Positions 42,965-52,271 of a stretch of DNA of 64,000 bases are shown here, one piece after another (the stretch's first letter is position 1; the number at the start of each line of letters is the position of its first letter). The stretch spans positions 1 to 64,000 of the forward strand of contig CAJTDK010000012.1 in assembly GCA_910575105.1 (NCBI GenBank), in the 5' to 3' direction. The notes under the pieces were generated by a model. The model did no database searches. It was not told the DNA's origin and saw only the letters and a program-made list of their open reading frames with translations. The stretch comes from Lachnospiraceae bacterium (GTDB taxonomy: Bacteria; Bacillota; Clostridia; Lachnospirales; Lachnospiraceae). The position numbers and the translations under genes are program-made.

Positions 42965-45601
42965 CTATATCTGTCCCTCCAGCACTTCCTTTACCTTAGC
43001 CACAGCCGCGTCGATGCCATCCGGGTTCTTGCCGCCTGCCTGCGCCATATTCGGCCGTCCGCCGCCGCCGCCGCCGACCAGTGAAGCGATCGCTTTGATC
43101 AGATTGCCGGCATGTGCGCCCTTCTCTACTGCTTCTTTCGTCGCCATAGCCATCAGGTTCACCTTGCCGCCTGAAGATGACGCCAGTATTACGACGCCCT
43201 CACCCAGCTTACTCTTAAGCTGGTCGCCTAAGTCGCGCAGTCCGTTCATATCCACTCCCTCCACTTTCGCGGCAAGAAGCTTCACGCCCTTTACTTCCGT
43301 CACCTGGTCCATCACATCACCCATGGCATCCTTAGCCAGCCTGCCCTTAAGGCTCTCTACCTCGCTGTTTAACGCCTTGTTCTCCGCAACCAGGTTCTTT
43401 ATCTTCTCCGAAAGCATATCCGGCTTCGCCTTGATCAGCTTCGCCGCTTCCAGAAGCCTTTGCTCAAGCTCATCATAATAGTCCAGAAGCCCTTTAGACG
43501 TCAGCGCCTCGATACGCCTTACCCCGGCCGCCACGCCGGTCTCGGAAATGATCTTAAATGCCGTGATCGCGCCGGTGTTCTCCACATGAGTGCCTCCGCA
43601 GAATTCCTTTGAAAATTCTCCCATGCTCACCACCCGGACGATATCGCCGTATTTCTCACCGAAGAGCGCAGCCGCACCGGTCTTTTTTGCCTCCTCGATG
43701 GGCATATTCTCAGCCTTTACCGAAAGCCGGTTCATGATCTGCTCGTTGACAATACCTTCAACCTTGCGGATCTCCTCTTGGGTCATGGCAGAAAAATGCG
43801 TGAAGTCAAAGCGCAGCCGGTCTGCATTGACCGAGGAACCTGCCTGCTCCACATGATTGCCAAGCACCATCTTGAGCGCTTTCTGCAGAAGGTGGGTGGC
43901 GCTGTGATTATTGGCAGAGAGCGCCCGCTTCCTGGTGTCGATTTCAAGGATCACCCTGTCACCGTTCTTTACCATGCCCTTTCTGACGCATCCCTTATGC
44001 CCGATCTTGCCACCTGGCAGTTTTACCGTATCTGTAACCACAAATTCAAAATCCGCCGTGCGGATAATCCCCGTGTCTGCCTCCTGGCCGCCGCTTGTGG
44101 CATAAAACGGAGTCTCCTCCACAAAGACCGTACCCTCCTCTCCGTCGGACAATGCCTCCACAATCTCTGTCTTTGTCGTAAGCACAGTGACCCTGGACTC
44201 ACAGGATGCCTTTTCATATCCCACAAATGTACTGGTGACCGACGCATCTATGGCATCATAAATACTGGCTTCCCTCCCGCTGTAGCTATGCTCGCCAAAG
44301 GTTCCCTTCGCTTTTGCCTTCTGCTCCTCCACAGCCTTTTTGAAGCCCTCATCATCGATGGAAAGTCCTTTTTCCCCTAAGATCTCGATGGTCAGGTCAA
44401 CCGGGAATCCGTAGGTATCATAAAGGCGGAAGGCTTCCCCGCCGGACAGTACCTTCTGGCCCTTCTTTACCATCTCCTCCTCCATCCCCGCAAGGATAGA
44501 AAGTCCCTGGTCGATGGTCTTGTTAAACTGCTCCTCCTCCTTAGTGATCACCTTGAAGATAAATTCCTTCTTCTCCTCAAGCTCCGGATACCCATCCCTG
44601 GATCCTTCAATCACCGTTCCTGCAAGCTCCACAAGGAACTCCCGGTCAATCCCAAGAAGCCTTCCATGACGGCTGGCACGCCTGAGAAGCCGCCGCAGCA
44701 CATAACCGCGCCCGCTGTTAGACGGCAGTATCCCGTCGGAGATCATAAAGGTCACGGAACGGATATGGTCAGTAATGACACGCACGGACACATCCGTCTC
44801 CCCGCCCTTTCCATACACAACGCCCGCCATCCTGCACACATGCTCCCGCAGGGCAAAGAGGGTGTCGATATCAAACATGGAATCCACGTCCTGCACCACG
44901 CAGGCCAGACGCTCTAAGCCCATGCCTGTATCGATATTCTTCTGCTCAAGCTCCGTATAATGATTATGCCCGTCATTGTCAAACTGGGTGAATACGTTGT
45001 TCCAGATCTCCATGTAGCGGTCGCAGTCACAGCCCACCGTACAGTCTGGCTTCCCGCAGCCGTACCCCTCACCCCGGTCGTAGTAGACCTCCGAACAGGG
45101 GCCGCACGGGCCTGAACCGTGCTCCCAGAAATTATCCTCCTTGCCAAAGCGGAAGATCCGCTCCGCCGGGATCCCGATCTTCTTATTCCAGATTTCAAAG
45201 GCTTCGTCGTCATCCAGATATATGGACGGATAAAGCCTGTCCGCATCAAGACCGACCATCTCGGTCAGAAACTCCCACGTCCAGTGGATGGACTCATCCT
45301 TAAAGTAATCGCCGAAGGAAAAATTTCCCAGCATCTCAAAAAACGTCCCATGCCGGGCAGTCTTTCCCACATTCTCAATATCGCCTGTTCGGATACACTT
45401 CTGGCAGGTCGTCACCCGTCTCTTCGGCGGGATCTCCTCCCCGGTAAAATATGGTTTTAACGGCGCCATACCAGAATTGATGAGCAAAAGGCTCTTGTCA
45501 TTATGGGGCACCAGAGAAAAGCTCTTCATGGCAAGATGATCCTTGCTCTCAAAGAACTCAAGGAACATCTTTCTTAATTCATTTACTCCGTATTTTTTCA
45601 T
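42965..45601 (-). CDS. alaS: Alanyl-tRNA synthetase
   Basis: 878 aa, full length. Catalytic class II domain (FEFFESKDH, GPCGPCSEVYYDRG, GMGLERLACVVQ), tRNA-recognition region, editing domain with NNHSATHLLQ and CGGTHVENTG zinc motifs, and the C-Ala domain ending in a Gly-rich stretch. It charges tRNA-Ala and clears mischarged Ser and Gly. I see no T-box leader upstream; a consensus promoter and a short leader precede it. Confidence 0.98.
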   Translation of the reverse strand: MKKYGVNELRKMFLEFFESKDHLAMKSFSLVPHNDKSLLLINSGMAPLKPYFTGEEIPPKRRVTTCQKCIRTGDIENVGKTARHGTFFEMLGNFSFGDYFKDESIHWTWEFLTEMVGLDADRLYPSIYLDDDEAFEIWNKKIGIPAERIFRFGKEDNFWEHGSGPCGPCSEVYYDRGEGYGCGKPDCTVGCDCDRYMEIWNNVFTQFDNDGHNHYTELEQKNIDTGMGLERLACVVQDVDSMFDIDTLFALREHVCRMAGVVYGKGGETDVSVRVITDHIRSVTFMISDGILPSNSGRGYVLRRLLRRASRHGRLLGIDREFLVELAGTVIEGSRDGYPELEEKKEFIFKVITKEEEQFNKTIDQGLSILAGMEEEMVKKGQKVLSGGEAFRLYDTYGFPVDLTIEILGEKGLSIDDEGFKKAVEEQKAKAKGTFGEHSYSGREASIYDAIDASVTSTFVGYEKASCESRVTVLTTKTEIVEALSDGEEGTVFVEETPFYATSGGQEADTGIIRTADFEFVVTDTVKLPGGKIGHKGCVRKGMVKNGDRVILEIDTRKRALSANNHSATHLLQKALKMVLGNHVEQAGSSVNADRLRFDFTHFSAMTQEEIRKVEGIVNEQIMNRLSVKAENMPIEEAKKTGAAALFGEKYGDIVRVVSMGEFSKEFCGGTHVENTGAITAFKIISETGVAAGVRRIEALTSKGLLDYYDELEQRLLEAAKLIKAKPDMLSEKIKNLVAENKALNSEVESLKGRLAKDAMGDVMDQVTEVKGVKLLAAKVEGVDMNGLRDLGDQLKSKLGEGVVILASSSGGKVNLMAMATKEAVEKGAHAGNLIKAIASLVGGGGGGRPNMAQAGGKNPDGIDAAVAKVKEVLEGQI

Positions 45602-45650
45602 CTTGTTCTCCTCAAATCTACTAATCTACTTATCAAATCACTATTTTCTA

Positions 45651-45679
45651 ATTATAATGACGGAGAAGGTATTTGTCAA
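45651..45679 (-). promoter_or_regulatory. Promoter of alaS
   Basis: Minus-strand TTGACA (45674-45679), 17-base spacer and TATAAT (45651-45656): both boxes match consensus. The leader to the start codon is about 45 bases, too short for a T-box. Confidence 0.9.
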
Positions 45680-45992
45680 CGACTGGTAGGATGGGAAATC
45701 TAAATCCCTGCTTGCCGTCTACGATCCAGGGGCCGCTCATCGCAGCCACTCCCTGACTGTCTCAAGACGGCAGCGCTCACTTCCGTTGAAAATAAGCGCA
45801 AAGTGCAGTAAAATAATCTGCAAAATATCGCCCCGTTTATTGCTGTGGCAAATGATGTCAAAAAATTCCGTTTCGTGCGCTGCCATTCAGGGTATCTGCT
45901 TAGTCTTGTTCTATGTGAAGCGGATGGAAAAGCTGGATATTATTCTGACTACCGGCAAGATAGTTCCTTTGTCCGGAATCTGAGCGACTTCT
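45680..45992. other. Gene-free stretch upstream of alaS with permease debris
   Basis: Overlapping short plus-strand frames (for example 45845-46081) have no recognisable ribosome site or family and run into the permease remnant that follows. A GCCGTCT/AGACGGC inverted repeat and a piece of the dispersed repeat lie at 45714-45775. I see no functional gene. Confidence 0.5.
45726..45746 (+). repeat. Fragment of the dispersed structured repeat
   Basis: CCAGGGGCCGCTCATCGCAGC matches the left arm of the element at 47865-48010 (CCAGGAGCCGCTCATAGCAAC) with three differences. Too short to be certain. Confidence 0.4.
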
Positions 45993-46352
45993 GTGCCTCA
46001 GACCTGTTTGCTGATATCAGGGGCTATGCGCCGGATGTGGCGCAGGCAATACCGGATGCTGTTACGGCACAACAATGTTGACCGCATCCTGCCGGTTACT
46101 TCACGCACAACAATGATAGAACAATATGAATCCGAAACACGGTCTTCTGCGGTTATGGGGAACACGTTCAGCGTAGTGACCGCATTAGTCGGTATTCTTA
46201 ACTTCGTGAATAGTATGGTAACGGCTATTGTAAGTCGTCAGAAAGAATTTGCGATGATACACTTGATTACTTTTGCAATTCTCATTCCATACCTCTGCTT
46301 TAAGAATCTGGAGAAACAGCGTATAATCGAGCGCTTAAGAGCCACGGACTAA
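45993..46352 (+). pseudogene. Truncated FtsX-like ABC permease, internally deleted
   Basis: The frame gives SRTTMIEQYESETRSSAVMG, then the FtsX signature VVTALVGILNFVNSMVTAIV and SRQKEFAMI, and then jumps straight to a C-terminal end, LCFKNLEKQRIIERL. In intact MacB/FtsX permeases these are separated by two more membrane segments, so an internal deletion has joined them, and everything N-terminal is missing. No ABC ATPase accompanies it. It is not functional as a permease. Confidence 0.75.
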
Positions 46353-46370
46353 TTCAGATCTATAGACAGT

Positions 46371-46403
46371 GATAGGCGGCAGACTCAAGTACTGCCGCCT
46401 ATC
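46371..46403. terminator. Hairpin terminator between convergent sequences
   Basis: A perfect 12-bp stem GATAGGCGGCAG/CTGCCGCCTATC with a 9-base loop, between the permease remnant (plus) and the Mrp gene (minus). U-tracts are poor on both sides. Confidence 0.65.
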
Positions 46404-46442
46404 GCTGTTTAGAAAAGGGAAAATCGTCAGGCATCTCATATC

Positions 46443-47279
46443 TTACAGTTGGTTATCCGCCCCGGAAAGATACTCATGGTCAACCTCAAAAAAACGCTCC
46501 TTCTCCACAGCCTCTGCAAGCGCCGCGTCTACGGGCATCTTTCCAAGTACCGGAATGTCAAGTTCTGCGGCCACTTCCTCCACCTTGCTCTCCCCAAATA
46601 CAGAAATCTTCTTCCCGCAGTCCGGGCACACAAGGTAGCTGTAGTTCTCCACGATCCCCAGCACCGGAATATTCATCTGCCGCGCCATACTGTATGCCTT
46701 TTTCACGATCATCTTCACCAGATCCTGAGGCGAAGACACGATCACCACGCCATTGACCGGCAGCGACTGGAACACCGTCAGCGGAACGTCCCCTGTGCCG
46801 GGAGGCATGTCCACCAGCAGATAGTCAAGTTCTCCCCACATCACATCCGTCCAGAACTGAGTCACCACATTGGCAATGACCGGGCCTCTCCAGATAACCG
46901 GATCCGACTCATGCTCCAGCAAGAGATTGATGGACATAATCTTTGTCCCGTCCGCCGCCTCACGTGGGAAAATGCCGCTCTCGTCGCCGAGAGCCTTCTC
47001 ATGGATCCCGTACATCTTCGGGATGGACGGCCCTGTGATATCCGCGTCCAAAATCCCTACCTTATAACCTTTCTTTCGCAGCATCCTTGCCAGAGACGCC
47101 GTTACCATCGACTTCCCTACGCCTCCCTTGCCGCTGACCACGCCGATGACCTTTTTGATATCCGAAAACTGGTTCGCAGGTTTCCGAAAATCCACCGGCT
47201 TGCTGCTGCATGAATCCGCATGGGCGCATCCTGCGCAGTCAGACGGAGAGCAGCCGCTTTGCTGTTGTTCCTCAGCCAT
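46443..47279 (-). CDS. Mrp/NBP35-family Fe-S cluster carrier P-loop ATPase
   Basis: 278 aa from the ATG at 47279 (AAGGTGG upstream). A cysteine-rich N-terminus (CSPSDCAGCAHADSC) of the Nbp35 type precedes the deviant Walker A GKGGVGKS, DMPPGTGD, and the CPDCG motif that binds the bridging 4Fe-4S cluster. It assembles or carries Fe-S clusters to apo-proteins. It is a single gene followed by a hairpin. Confidence 0.92.
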   Translation of the reverse strand: MAEEQQQSGCSPSDCAGCAHADSCSSKPVDFRKPANQFSDIKKVIGVVSGKGGVGKSMVTASLARMLRKKGYKVGILDADITGPSIPKMYGIHEKALGDESGIFPREAADGTKIMSINLLLEHESDPVIWRGPVIANVVTQFWTDVMWGELDYLLVDMPPGTGDVPLTVFQSLPVNGVVIVSSPQDLVKMIVKKAYSMARQMNIPVLGIVENYSYLVCPDCGKKISVFGESKVEEVAAELDIPVLGKMPVDAALAEAVEKERFFEVDHEYLSGADNQL

Positions 47280-47372
47280 AACATCCACCTTACCTTTCAA
47301 CATATACGGGGCAGACATGCTGCCCCAAACTTCATCCATAAAATAATTACCCGGCCAGATCCTTCCGGGCGC

Positions 47373-47747
47373 TTACTCAACGACAGCGATCACTTCCACC
47401 TCGCACAGCACATTCTTCGGCAGTGTCTTTACCGCCACGCAGCTCCTTGCCGGCTTGGAAGTGAAATACTTCCCATACACCTCATTGAACGCCGCAAAAT
47501 CACCCATATCCGACAGAAAGCATGTGGTCTTAAGAACTTTATCAAAGGAAGTTCCCGCAGCCGTAAGAATCTCGCCTATATTCTTGCATACCTGCTCCGT
47601 CTGCTCTGCAATCGTCTCTGCCTCGATCGCATCCGTCGCCGGGTTGATGGGAATCTGCCCCGCAGAATAGAAAATCCCATTGTGTACATACCCCTGTGAA
47701 TATGGTCCCAACGCCTTCGGCGCCTTGTCTGTCGCTACTACTTTCAT
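47373..47747 (-). CDS. RidA-family enamine/imine deaminase
   Basis: 124 aa, standard length. KAPKALGPYSQGYVHNG, FYSAGQIP and the active-site arginine in PARSCVAVKTLPK are present. It hydrolyses reactive 2-aminoacrylate and related enamines made by PLP enzymes in the cytosol. ATG 47747 or the adjacent 47750 may start it; AAGGAGAGG is upstream. Confidence 0.93.
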   Translation of the reverse strand: MKVVATDKAPKALGPYSQGYVHNGIFYSAGQIPINPATDAIEAETIAEQTEQVCKNIGEILTAAGTSFDKVLKTTCFLSDMGDFAAFNEVYGKYFTSKPARSCVAVKTLPKNVLCEVEVIAVVE

Positions 47748-47864
47748 CATAACCTCTCCTTTTCTTCAATAATATATAGCTACTGCTGTCTCCTATTGTA
47801 CTACCTTATCATTGCCATTATCAACCATTATTAACATCTTTTTTCAGATCTTCTGCTTATCTGT

Positions 47865-48010
47865 GTTGCTATTCACGGCCCAGGAGCCGCTCATAGCAAC
47901 GATTCATGACGGCATTCCAAGTTTTGCTGCGCAAAAGCCGTCCCTCACTCCCGGATCATGTTCTTACGGAATGCGCAGCCAGTGCGCATTCCTGACCCAT
48001 GAACAGCAAC
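47865..48010. repeat. 146-bp structured repeat element with inverted ends
   Basis: The ends are inverted: GTTGCTATTCACGGCCCAGG at the left and the complement of GTTGCTGTTCATGGGTCAGG at the right. Inside are a GACGGC/GCCGTC stem with a TTTTG/CAAAA extension (47908-47942) and a perfect GGAATGCGCA/TGCGCATTCC hairpin (47968-47992). Related pieces occur at 63781-63811 and perhaps 45726-45746. It lies between ridA and the DUF6440 gene; no coding frame is evident. Confidence 0.75.
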
Positions 48011-48112
48011 GCCCAACCTCAAACTTTTATTCCTAACATCAACAAACAGTTTCTCATAAAGAAAAAATGGTGTATAATAAATTTGGAAGAAATTAAGAAA
48101 GGAGTACTGAAT

Positions 48113-48304
48113 ATGGCTAAAGAACGATTTGTAGAAACTTATTCACAGGGAGTAGCCAATATCCGCAAAATCATCGTTGATGCTGAAACAGGAGTAAACT
48201 ATTTATTACTGTCATCTAACATGACAAGCGGCTGCGGAGTAACTGTTTTGGTAGACCAGGACGGCAAACCAATCGTTACCCCTGTCAACTCCACTAACCA
48301 GTAA
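48113..48304 (+). CDS. DUF6440 family small protein
   Basis: 63 aa. AAAGGAG lies 7 bases before the ATG. The sequence (RFVETYSQGVANIRKIIVDA, TGVNYLLLSSNMTSGCG, LVDQDGKPIV) follows the DUF6440 pattern: a TGVxYL core and a PLxDxxGKPI-type end. Function unknown; small cytosolic protein common in Clostridia. A TATAAT at about 48073 may be its -10. Confidence 0.85.
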   Translation: MAKERFVETYSQGVANIRKIIVDAETGVNYLLLSSNMTSGCGVTVLVDQDGKPIVTPVNSTNQ

Positions 48305-48321
48305 GTTACAAATGCCATACA

Positions 48322-48350
48322 GCCCCTCCGGCAGTATCATCCGGAGGGGC
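48322..48350. terminator. Bidirectional hairpin between convergent genes
   Basis: A perfect 10-bp GC-rich stem, GCCCCTCCGG/CCGGAGGGGC, with a 9-base loop, 17 bases after the DUF6440 stop and about 28 bases after the MATE stop. It has no long U-tract. Confidence 0.75.
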
Positions 48351-48378
48351 GTCCTGCCGGGGATCATCCTGCCCCCTT

Positions 48379-49764
48379 TTACATCTCCCGCGTCACATCA
48401 TTTAGCCACTTATATTTCCGGTACCGCCACCAGCAGACCGGCATCTTGATAATCTCATCGCTCATCAGGAGCATATACACCACCGGAACGCTTGCATGGA
48501 AATAAAATGCCGCCACGGCGCCCAAAAAAATGGAGCACCCCCACATAGACGCCACATCCATCACAAGCCCGAACTTCGTATCTCCGCCAGAGCGGAACAC
48601 TCCGCACACCATCGTCGTGTTGAAGGCCTGCCCCACCACAAAGTAAGACATCACAAAAAACATAAAGCCAAGATACCTTCTGGATACCTCCGACAGCGTC
48701 AGCACACTGCTCACCAGCGGGCCTAGGATCAGGATAAATGCCCCGCCCAGAATTCCAAGCACCAGCGACAGGATCACAAATTTCTTCGCATACGCCCTGG
48801 CGTGCTCAATCTTTTTCTCCCCCAGCGTCTTGCCAAGCCAGATCGCCGTAGCGCTGGAAATGCCGAACACCACCACCTGGGCCAACTGCCTTGCTACCTG
48901 CGCCACCGAATTTGCCGCCACCGCCTCGCTCCCCAGATGCCCGATGATCGCCGTGTTCGCAGAGGTGCCAAGCCCCCACAGAAGCTCATTGGCGATAACC
49001 GGCGTCGCATAACGGATGTAATCCGCCAGAAGCCGCGGATCGATATGGACCAGGTTCCTCGCGCGTATCTTTACGATCTTATTCTGGAACCGGGCATACA
49101 AAAGCACCAGCACCGTCTCCGTGATACGGGCGCACAGCGTCCCGATGGCCGCTCCCACGATCTCCAGCCTCGGCGCCCCGAAAAGCCCGAAGATGAGCAC
49201 CGCGTTGATGACGATATTCACAAGGAGCGACACAAAATAGACCACCGTCGCCACTACTACCCGCTCAATGCTGCGCATGATATTTAAGTAGACCTGGGTC
49301 ACCGCCATGAACACATAGGAAAGCCCGACGATCCGAAGGTACTTCGCGCCCTCAAAGATCACCGCATCATCCGAGGTGAATATCCCCACAAGCTGCTCTG
49401 GAAGCACGAGCGCCAACACCGTAAATACTGCCGCGATAGCGACGCCGCCGCTAAGGCCCATCCCCAGGATCTTCTCGATCGTCGCCGTATCCCTCTTTCC
49501 CCAATACTGGGCAGTCAGCACTGTTGCTCCCGCCGTGATGCCGAAAAACACCAGCATCATGATAAACTGGATCTGCCCCGCCAGGGACGAACCGGAGAGC
49601 ACCTTCTCTCCCACTCTCCCCAGCATAAACACATCCGTGGCCGTAACTCCTACATTGATCAGGTTCTGAACCGCCATGGGGAATACAAGGGCAAATACGC
49701 TCCGGTAAAACCCTTTCCAGTTAATATTCAGATCATTCGTGGTTTGCTGCCTGATAAATCTCAT
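48379..49764 (-). CDS. MATE family efflux transporter
   Basis: 461 aa with 12 membrane segments in two related halves; GRVGEKVLSGSSLAGQ and the second-half GHLGSEAVAANSVAQ are the paired MATE signatures. It exports cationic drugs or metabolites using a Na or H gradient. The start at 49764 lies inside the alcohol dehydrogenase end (32-base overlap), with AGGAG provided by that gene. A longer upstream frame has a non-MATE, Arg-rich start that I reject. Confidence 0.9.
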   Translation of the reverse strand: MRFIRQQTTNDLNINWKGFYRSVFALVFPMAVQNLINVGVTATDVFMLGRVGEKVLSGSSLAGQIQFIMMLVFFGITAGATVLTAQYWGKRDTATIEKILGMGLSGGVAIAAVFTVLALVLPEQLVGIFTSDDAVIFEGAKYLRIVGLSYVFMAVTQVYLNIMRSIERVVVATVVYFVSLLVNIVINAVLIFGLFGAPRLEIVGAAIGTLCARITETVLVLLYARFQNKIVKIRARNLVHIDPRLLADYIRYATPVIANELLWGLGTSANTAIIGHLGSEAVAANSVAQVARQLAQVVVFGISSATAIWLGKTLGEKKIEHARAYAKKFVILSLVLGILGGAFILILGPLVSSVLTLSEVSRRYLGFMFFVMSYFVVGQAFNTTMVCGVFRSGGDTKFGLVMDVASMWGCSIFLGAVAAFYFHASVPVVYMLLMSDEIIKMPVCWWRYRKYKWLNDVTREM

Positions 49765-50917
49765 ACATCTCCTGCGCGCCAAGCTTCTTAAAGCAGCCAA
49801 GCTTAACCGTATCGCCCTTCGTCGCGCTGTCCGCCATTTTCCGCAAAGCCTCATCCGGCAGCACGCCAGTCTTCATCTCCCCGATACAAGTCGGCATCTT
49901 CAGGAAACGGAAAAACTCCTCCGTCTCCTCGATCGCTAAGACCGCAGTCTCCTCCTCTCCTTTATCCTCAATCTTCCACACTTTTCTGCCGTAGCGGGCA
50001 AATCTCGCCACGTCAAGCTTATACACATATCTCGCCCAGCTTCCCCACACCGCCGAAAGGGTCGCCCCATGGGCTTCATCAAACATACCGCCGATCTCGT
50101 GCCCCAGCTTATGGCAGGCAAAATCCTTCGGACGGCCAAGCCCGGTAAGATTATTGTGGGACAGGCTTGCGCACCACATGATCTCACTCATGGCGTCGTA
50201 ATCCTCCTGATCGCCATAAGCAATCTTCCCCTTCTCGATGACCGTGCGCATCAGTCCCTCCGCGATCTCATCCGTAAGCTGATTTCCCGAAACAGGCGTG
50301 AAATACCGTTCCAGCGTGTGCATCAGGATATCCACGATCCCGCAGGAAAGCTGATACTTAGGCAGCGTATAAGTAAGCTCCGGATTCATCAGCGCGAATT
50401 TCGGGCGCACGATGTCAGAGTTAAAGCCAGCCTTCTTCCCCGTCTCTGCATTGGTGATCACCGCAGAATCACTCATCTCGCTGCCTGCCGCAGATATGGT
50501 CAGCACCGCGCCCACAGGCTTTGCCTCTGTCACAGATGCCTTCCCCATCCACACGTCCCAGATGTCAATATCCGGATTCGCCGCACCCACGGCAACTGCC
50601 TTCGCCGTGTCGATGACACTGCCACCGCCTACAGCCAGGATAAGCTCCGCCTGGAAAGAAACCGCCAGCTTAACGCCCTCCCTCGCCAGAGACAGGCGCG
50701 GATTGGGCTGCACGCCTGACAGCTCCTGATAAGAGATCCCCTCTTTTTTAAGAGATTCCCTGATCCTGTCCAGAAGCCCGCTCTTTACGACGCTTCCGCC
50801 CCCGTATACCAACAGCACCTTAGCGCTTCCGCATTCCTTAACAAGCTTTCCTGCATCCTTTTCAGCCTCCTTACCAAACACGATCTTTGTGGGCATGTAT
50901 TGTACAAATTTCTGCAT
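49733..50917 (-). CDS. Iron-containing alcohol dehydrogenase (BDH/YqhD-like)
   Basis: 394 aa group III dehydrogenase. GGGSVIDTAKAVAVG binds the nucleotide; the metal ligands lie in the segments CGIVDILMHTLE, CHKLGHEIGG and DEAHGATLSA. It resembles NADPH-dependent butanol dehydrogenases and YqhD. It reduces aldehydes in the cytosol. The ATG at 50917 follows GGAGGG. Coupled to the MATE gene. Confidence 0.93.
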   Translation of the reverse strand: MQKFVQYMPTKIVFGKEAEKDAGKLVKECGSAKVLLVYGGGSVVKSGLLDRIRESLKKEGISYQELSGVQPNPRLSLAREGVKLAVSFQAELILAVGGGSVIDTAKAVAVGAANPDIDIWDVWMGKASVTEAKPVGAVLTISAAGSEMSDSAVITNAETGKKAGFNSDIVRPKFALMNPELTYTLPKYQLSCGIVDILMHTLERYFTPVSGNQLTDEIAEGLMRTVIEKGKIAYGDQEDYDAMSEIMWCASLSHNNLTGLGRPKDFACHKLGHEIGGMFDEAHGATLSAVWGSWARYVYKLDVARFARYGRKVWKIEDKGEEETAVLAIEETEEFFRFLKMPTCIGEMKTGVLPDEALRKMADSATKGDTVKLGCFKKLGAQEMYEIYQAANHE

Positions 50918-50996
50918 ATCTTTCCCTCCATTCATAAAAACAATTCAAACAATTCTATATACAGCCTGACTCTGATTGTATCATAAAAACCACCAC

Positions 50997-52163
50997 TTAA
51001 GCAAACTGCTTCCTCAGATTTTCCAGCGCAAACTCCACATTCTTCCTCGGGCATGCCAAGTTAAACCGCACGAACCCCCTGCCCGCCCGGCCGAAAAACT
51101 CTCCGTCATTCACCAGGATACGGCACTTCTCGCAGAGATACTCCTTAATATTCTCCTGTGCAATCTCCGTCCCTGAAAAATCCACCCACACAAGGTAGGT
51201 CCCTTCCGGTTTTCGGACCTTAAGCGCCGGTATGTGCTCATGGATGTAATCCACAAAATAGTCAAGATTGCACTCCACATATTCATTCATCTGCGCCAGC
51301 CATTCCCCAGACTCCTCATAAGCCCCGATAAGGGCCTCCTCCGCAAACGCATTGCAGTCGTTCACATGGTGCGCGGCCAGGAACCCTTTAAACCTCTCCC
51401 GGATCTCCATATCCTCGATCAAACAGTTGGCCACATGGACGCTGGCCAGGTTAAAGGGCTTTGAGGGCGACGTACAGGTAATGCACTTTACTCCCTTCCG
51501 CCGACAGATTGGCGCGATCATCCTGTGCTCATGGTCTTTCGTCACAATATCACTATGTATGTCATCGGAAATCATGCAGATGTCATGCTCCGCGCAGATG
51601 GAAACCAGTCTTTCCAGCTCTTCTTCCTTCCATACTCTTCCCGACGGGTTGTGGGGATTACAGAAAAGCAGCGCCCGCGTCTTTTCCGTGATCTTCCTCT
51701 CAAGGTCTTCAAAATCCATCGTGTAATAGCCGTCCTCATTTTTAAGGGGACTCTCTACGAGAACGCGCCCGCTGTCATTGACCACCCTGAAAAACGGCCC
51801 GTACACCGGAGTCTGGACGATCACCTCATCCCCCTCCCCCGTCACCGACTGAAGACCAAAAAACAGTCCAAGAACAACGTTTGGAACATAGCAGATCCAA
51901 TCCCTCTCTACCGGATAACCATGTCTCTCGCCCATAAACCGGATTACCGCGTCATAATAACGGTCCGATAAAAGCTGATACCCGAAGGCGCCTTTCTTCG
52001 CGGCCCGCACAAGCCTCTCCGTGATGGCCGGCGCCACCTCAAAGTCCATATCTGCCACCCACATAGGCACGACCCCTTCCTTCACAAAAGGCGCGTCCCA
52101 CTTTTCACAATTCGTATGCTTTCTTTCAATTCCCTGTTCAAAACAATCCATGATCTCATCCAT
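50997..52163 (-). CDS. PatB/MalY-type PLP C-S lyase
   Basis: 388 aa fold-type I aminotransferase-like enzyme. PMWVADMDF near the start, NPHNPSGRVW, the PLP lysine in TSPSKPFNLAS and the C-terminal FVRFNLACPR fit PatB/MalY cystathionine beta-lyases, which split cysteine thioethers to pyruvate, ammonia and a thiol. It lies 108 bases after the cystine-type ABC operon on the same strand, so it probably uses the imported sulphur amino acid. Reaction products would include enamines that RidA clears. Confidence 0.9.
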   Translation of the reverse strand: MDEIMDCFEQGIERKHTNCEKWDAPFVKEGVVPMWVADMDFEVAPAITERLVRAAKKGAFGYQLLSDRYYDAVIRFMGERHGYPVERDWICYVPNVVLGLFFGLQSVTGEGDEVIVQTPVYGPFFRVVNDSGRVLVESPLKNEDGYYTMDFEDLERKITEKTRALLFCNPHNPSGRVWKEEELERLVSICAEHDICMISDDIHSDIVTKDHEHRMIAPICRRKGVKCITCTSPSKPFNLASVHVANCLIEDMEIRERFKGFLAAHHVNDCNAFAEEALIGAYEESGEWLAQMNEYVECNLDYFVDYIHEHIPALKVRKPEGTYLVWVDFSGTEIAQENIKEYLCEKCRILVNDGEFFGRAGRGFVRFNLACPRKNVEFALENLRKQFA

Positions 52164-52271
52164 CCTTTACCTGTATTTATCCCTGTTTCCAAAGAACGTC
52201 TTTACTTTCAGCGTCAAAAAGCCTCCTCATCAACGAGAAGACCTTTTGCTCTGTATGTCTCATATCACCAA

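Noticed and set aside
45680-45800. Possible T-box leader for alaS
   Set aside because: The promoter leaves only about 45 bases of leader, and no AGGGTGGNACCGCG-like antiterminator box is present.
45786-46081. Two small plus-strand frames upstream of the permease remnant
   Set aside because: They overlap each other in different frames, have no clear ribosome site and no family I can recognise; likely part of the decayed region.
48379-49854. Longer MATE protein starting in an Arg-rich segment
   Set aside because: The first 30 residues are an out-of-frame reading of the alcohol dehydrogenase gene with no ribosome site; AGGAG before 49764 gives the normal MATE start.
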